Below, one piece after another: positions 61,255 through 64,000 of a DNA stretch of 64,000 bases. Within the stretch, counting starts at the first letter, position 1. Each line of letters starts with the position of its first letter. Source of the stretch: UBA1756 sp045130235 (GTDB lineage: Bacteria > Bacteroidota > Bacteroidia > Bacteroidales > WCHB1-69); contig JBGUPJ010000044.1 of assembly GCA_045130235.1 (NCBI GenBank), forward strand, positions 1 to 64,000, given 5' to 3'. The translations under genes were made by a program, and so were the position numbers. The notes below the pieces were generated by a model. It searched no databases, was not told the origin of the DNA, and worked only from the letters and a program-made list of their open reading frames with translations.

Positions 61255-63774
61255 TTATTTCTTGACGAATTTTGTGTTGGTAATCTGTCCGTCAGCTGTC
61301 ATTCTGATGAAAAAGACTCCTGCTGGAAGTTCTGAAAGGTTGAGGTCTGCTGAGGTGTTGTTCGGCTCCAGAGTCATGATCATACCCCCCAAAACATTAT
61401 AAACCTCAATACGTTGCATGATGTTATTGCAGCGAATGTGGAGAACATCGTGTGCCGGGTTGGGGAAAATCTGAATGGTGTTCAAGGCATGTTCCCCCAC
61501 TCCGTCGGGATTGTAGGTGAAACTGCTGCTCGTACTCCAGTCGCTGAGGTTGCCGTTGCCGCAGTCGGCCTGAATCGTCACATCCACCACGTCACCGGGC
61601 TGTAATCCGGGAATCTGGAAGGAGGTGGTGGAGATGTTGACCGAGTAGGTGATGCCGCCGACCGTGTATTGGATGGTCCAGCTCTGTGCGTCGCTGGTCC
61701 AGGTCAGCAGGCCGTTTTCGTTCATGCTGATGTTGGTCGGAACATCGCAGGGCTCTACGGGCGGGGTGTCGTCCTGGAAGGTGACGTACAGCGTGTGGTT
61801 GCTCTGGATGTTGGTGAGGGTGTAGCTGTTGTTGGCCACTTGTGCAGTGACATCGGTGCCGTTGTCGGTGAGCGACAGCAGTGAGAAACCGTTGTTGGCG
61901 GTGATGGTGAAGGTCTGTGAATCGCCCGCGTTGACCGTCGCGTTGGTCGGGGTGATGGTGCCGTTGCCGTCGGTGGAAGCCGTCAGCGTGTAAGTGTCGG
62001 TCGGCGTGGAGGATGCGTGGAAGGCCACATAGATGTCGTGGTCGGTGCCGATGTTGGTGAGCGAATAGATATTGTTGGATACGTTGGCCGTAACATCCAT
62101 GGTGTTATCGGTCACATAATCAATCTCATAGCCGTTGTCGGGTACGATGGTGAACACCTGCGAGCCGCCACCCTGCACGGTGGCCTGCGACGGGGTGATG
62201 GTGCCGTGCCCGTCGGTGGAGGCCGTCAGGTTGAAGGTCTGCGAGGCATCCTGCGTGAAGGCCACAAAAATGTCGTGGTTGGCCGTGATATTAGTGAGGG
62301 TGTAGGTGTTGTTGTTGACCGATCCGGTGACCACCATCGTGTTATCGGTTACGTAGTCCACCATGTAGCCGGGGTTGGGTGTGAAGGTGTAGGTGATGCT
62401 GTTGCCGCACTGTATGGTGGTGTTGGTCGGGGTTACCGAGCCGTTGCCATCGGTGGAGGCTGTCAAAGTGAAAGAAGGTACACTGTAGGTGACCTGGAAA
62501 GTGTGGTCGGTGGTCACGTTGTAGAAGGTGTAGGTGTTGTTGGTGACACTGCTCAGCACGCTCACTCCGTCGGCGAGCACATCCACGATGGTACGGCAGT
62601 CGCCGGGCATGATGGTGAAGGTCTGCGCGGCACCGTCGGCCACGGTCACGTTGCCCGACGGCGTGATGGTACCGTCGGTGTTCAGCACCGTGATGGTGTG
62701 CGTGACGCTGGTCGGACCTTCAAAGTTGACGGTCAGGCAGGCGGAATTGTCGGAGGGGTCGTTTTCCTCCCACGGACTGGTCACCGTGGCGTTCATGCAG
62801 AACGTGTGCGTGCCGTAGTAGTTGTGGCTGGCGATGTAGGAAGCGGGGAAGATGGTGATATCGTCAAAATATACGCCGCTGCCGCTGCTGATGGCGGTGG
62901 TTCCAGTGGCGTAGGTGCCGATATAGGTGCCGTCAAGGGTCAGCTCGTAAGTGATGACACCGTTAAAGTCATTCACGGCATCTCCATAATTAGCATTATA
63001 TGCCACCACCACAGGACTGAAGTCGCTGCCGTAAGGAACTGTCATCGAGGAAATTTCGTTCTGACTGGTGCCATTATCGATATACCAAGTCAACAAATCC
63101 ACCAATACACCACCTCCGTTGGGATCTAAAGCAAAGGCTTCAATAGCCCAGCTGCTCACCTGAAAGTCGGTGATGTAGTCGTTCAGGTCATACCACTCGT
63201 TATCGTCCGGATCCCAAACCAGGGAGCCTTTTCCCGTCACGGTGCTGGTCTCGTCGAAGCCCATCATGTAGCTGTTGGCGCTGACGTTGCTGATGCCCAC
63301 ACCGAACCAAAGTTCCTGCGATGCGTCAATCGTGATGGGGGTGTTGAGAGTCACAGTGGTGAGGCTGCCCAAGTTGACGGAACTGACTGCCTGCGAGGCC
63401 ACGAGCGTACCAGCGTTCATCGAAGTGCTGGAGGTATAGCTGCCGCCCTGATATACTTTCACGCTATAGCTTCCTGACGGTGAGTAGTTTCCACTCTCCA
63501 CGTAGAAGGCGATCTGCGTTAGCTGATAGCCATTGTAAGGGGCAAGGTCGCTGGTGGTGAAACGCTCCGCAAAGATGATATTGTCCATGTAGGAGTTGTT
63601 GATGACACCATCATCAATGGAAGAAGCCCAAGTGAGCCATGACGAGGCACGATCCGGATTGGGCATGGACACATGAGAGGTCTCTCCAGTTTTGGAGAGC
63701 CGCACGGCGGCATTCTGTGCCGAAACCGCAAAGAGGGCGGCACAAAGCAAAAGAATAAGGGATAATCTTTTCAT
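61255..63774 (-). CDS. T9SS cargo protein with four InlB-like B-repeats
   Basis: 839 residues: signal peptide 1-19 (FAVSAQ), N-terminal lectin/cleaved-adhesin-like beta region (about 30-220), CARDB-like region (about 220-350), four tandem divergent InlB B-repeats of about 75 residues (about 350-670; each with TASTDGxGxxTPxxxTV, NGY or similar, and a Y-T-L-T-N-I half), a fibronectin-like domain, and a type A sorting domain (IQIFPNPAHDVLHI to FVKK). Probably a surface adhesin; ligand unknown. Confidence 0.92.
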   Translation of the reverse strand: MKRLSLILLLCAALFAVSAQNAAVRLSKTGETSHVSMPNPDRASSWLTWASSIDDGVINNSYMDNIIFAERFTTSDLAPYNGYQLTQIAFYVESGNYSPSGSYSVKVYQGGSYTSSTSMNAGTLVASQAVSSVNLGSLTTVTLNTPITIDASQELWFGVGISNVSANSYMMGFDETSTVTGKGSLVWDPDDNEWYDLNDYITDFQVSSWAIEAFALDPNGGGVLVDLLTWYIDNGTSQNEISSMTVPYGSDFSPVVVAYNANYGDAVNDFNGVITYELTLDGTYIGTYATGTTAISSGSGVYFDDITIFPASYIASHNYYGTHTFCMNATVTSPWEENDPSDNSACLTVNFEGPTSVTHTITVLNTDGTITPSGNVTVADGAAQTFTIMPGDCRTIVDVLADGVSVLSSVTNNTYTFYNVTTDHTFQVTYSVPSFTLTASTDGNGSVTPTNTTIQCGNSITYTFTPNPGYMVDYVTDNTMVVTGSVNNNTYTLTNITANHDIFVAFTQDASQTFNLTASTDGHGTITPSQATVQGGGSQVFTIVPDNGYEIDYVTDNTMDVTANVSNNIYSLTNIGTDHDIYVAFHASSTPTDTYTLTASTDGNGTITPTNATVNAGDSQTFTITANNGFSLLSLTDNGTDVTAQVANNSYTLTNIQSNHTLYVTFQDDTPPVEPCDVPTNISMNENGLLTWTSDAQSWTIQYTVGGITYSVNISTTSFQIPGLQPGDVVDVTIQADCGNGNLSDWSTSSSFTYNPDGVGEHALNTIQIFPNPAHDVLHIRCNNIMQRIEVYNVLGGMIMTLEPNNTSADLNLSELPAGVFFIRMTADGQITNTKFVKK
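61774..62715 (-). repeat. Tandem coding repeats (four InlB-like units)
   Basis: Four units of roughly 225-240 bases within the 61255-63774 gene; units 2 to 4 are the most alike at the protein level (DNTM/DNGT-V core followed by NNxYTLTNI and HDI/HTLYVAF). Confidence 0.8.
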
Positions 63775-63806
63775 TTGTGAATATTTTTATTTATATTTTT
63801 TTGATT

Positions 63807-64000
63807 TTATTTCAATGATGTCTTGATGAAAGTCGATCTTTCAATCCCTTGATTGGTAGCTACATGCAGAATGTAGCTGCCTGCCGGCAGGCTCGAAACA
63901 TCCAGGTCTGTGCAAGCTCCAGATGAGAGTACCGTGCGGCCAGCGAGGTCGAAAACGGTGACCTCTTGGATTTTATACACCCCGTCAAGATAAAGACGTG
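63807..64000 (-). CDS. T9SS cargo protein, C-terminal end only
   Basis: The minus-strand frame is open from the window edge to a stop at 63807-63809. The 64 visible residues match the end of a type A sorting domain: EVTVFDLAGRTVLSSG, then LPAGSYILHVAT and FIKTSLK. The start lies outside the window. Third T9SS cargo gene in a row on this strand. Confidence 0.85.
   Translation of the reverse strand, partial: RLYLDGVYKIQEVTVFDLAGRTVLSSGACTDLDVSSLPAGSYILHVATNQGIERSTFIKTSLK

Noticed and set aside
61774..62715. Possible CRISPR-like or intergenic repeat array
   Set aside because: The repeats are 225-240 bases, coding and in frame: InlB-like protein domains.
62017..63129. A 370-codon plus-strand frame
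   Set aside because: Shadow of the repeat-rich T9SS gene on the minus strand; its Gly/Val/His repeats only mirror the repeats of the real gene.

Overview
The window is a chromosomal segment of a Bacteroidota bacterium, most likely a member of the Bacteroidales. The evidence is: secreted proteins with type IX secretion (T9SS) sorting domains of both the Por/type A and CHU_C/type B kinds; BatB/BatC/BatD proteins; an S46 dipeptidyl-peptidase; and many promoters of the Bacteroidota form (TAnnTTTG, some with TTG about 19-22 bases upstream) in place of sigma70 boxes. Shine-Dalgarno sequences are rare, with a few exceptions noted below. There is no rRNA, CRISPR array, insertion sequence or prophage.

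Layout. 1-1389 (-) is the 5' part of a secreted GEVED-domain protein with a long leader carrying a 19-bp hairpin. 1647-10597 (-) is a run of batB-batC (fused), batD, an rRNA methyltransferase, two secreted TPR proteins, a DedA membrane protein and aroE. 10712-12386 (+) holds an AbiEi-type antitoxin without a toxin, then corA. 12403-16846 (-) holds a Na+/solute symporter, nth and relA/spoT. 17147-17385 is a tRNA-Thr/Tyr/Gly operon with its own promoter and terminator. It is followed by a phosphoesterase, a secreted nuclease, a MATE exporter, a small secreted protein, a DPP7-type S46 peptidase and an initiator-type tRNA-Met. 24091-29159 (+) is a five-gene ABC exporter operon (lipoprotein adaptor, two ATPases, two permeases). 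29214-41624 (-) runs guaA, a one-polypeptide MmeI-like restriction-modification enzyme, folD (copy 1), an S4 protein, a YbhN-like flippase-family protein, rfaE2, an M23/LysM peptidase, a T9SS protein, an HSDR_N_2 protein and fabD. 41851-56574 (+) is a purine cluster: purC-E-L-F-M-N-H-D, folD (copy 2), a CofE-like gamma-glutamyl ligase and guaB, with guaA divergent from purC. 56674-64000 (-) holds engB and T9SS cargo: an M4 metalloprotease, a repeat protein and a truncated third protein, with a CsgG-like protein among them.

The purine cluster is the most interesting part. PurC, E, L, F, M, N, H and D cover most of IMP synthesis (purB and purK are not here). GuaB and GuaA take IMP to GMP. FolD copy 2 can supply the 10-formyl-THF used by PurN and PurH. 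Three things stand out. (i) PurF matches the Bacillus-type enzyme, including its Fe-S cysteines and PRPP loop, but has no N-terminal nucleophile cysteine, and its glutamine-site HNGN motif reads GDGC. (ii) The window has two FolD paralogues, and the one outside the purine cluster has Ile where the catalytic Lys belongs. (iii) A protein of the F420-0:glutamate ligase family sits between folD and guaB in a lineage not known to make F420, which suggests a folate-related role. Start sites were moved inward from the longest frame wherever a promoter, an upstream gene or a ribosome site decided it.
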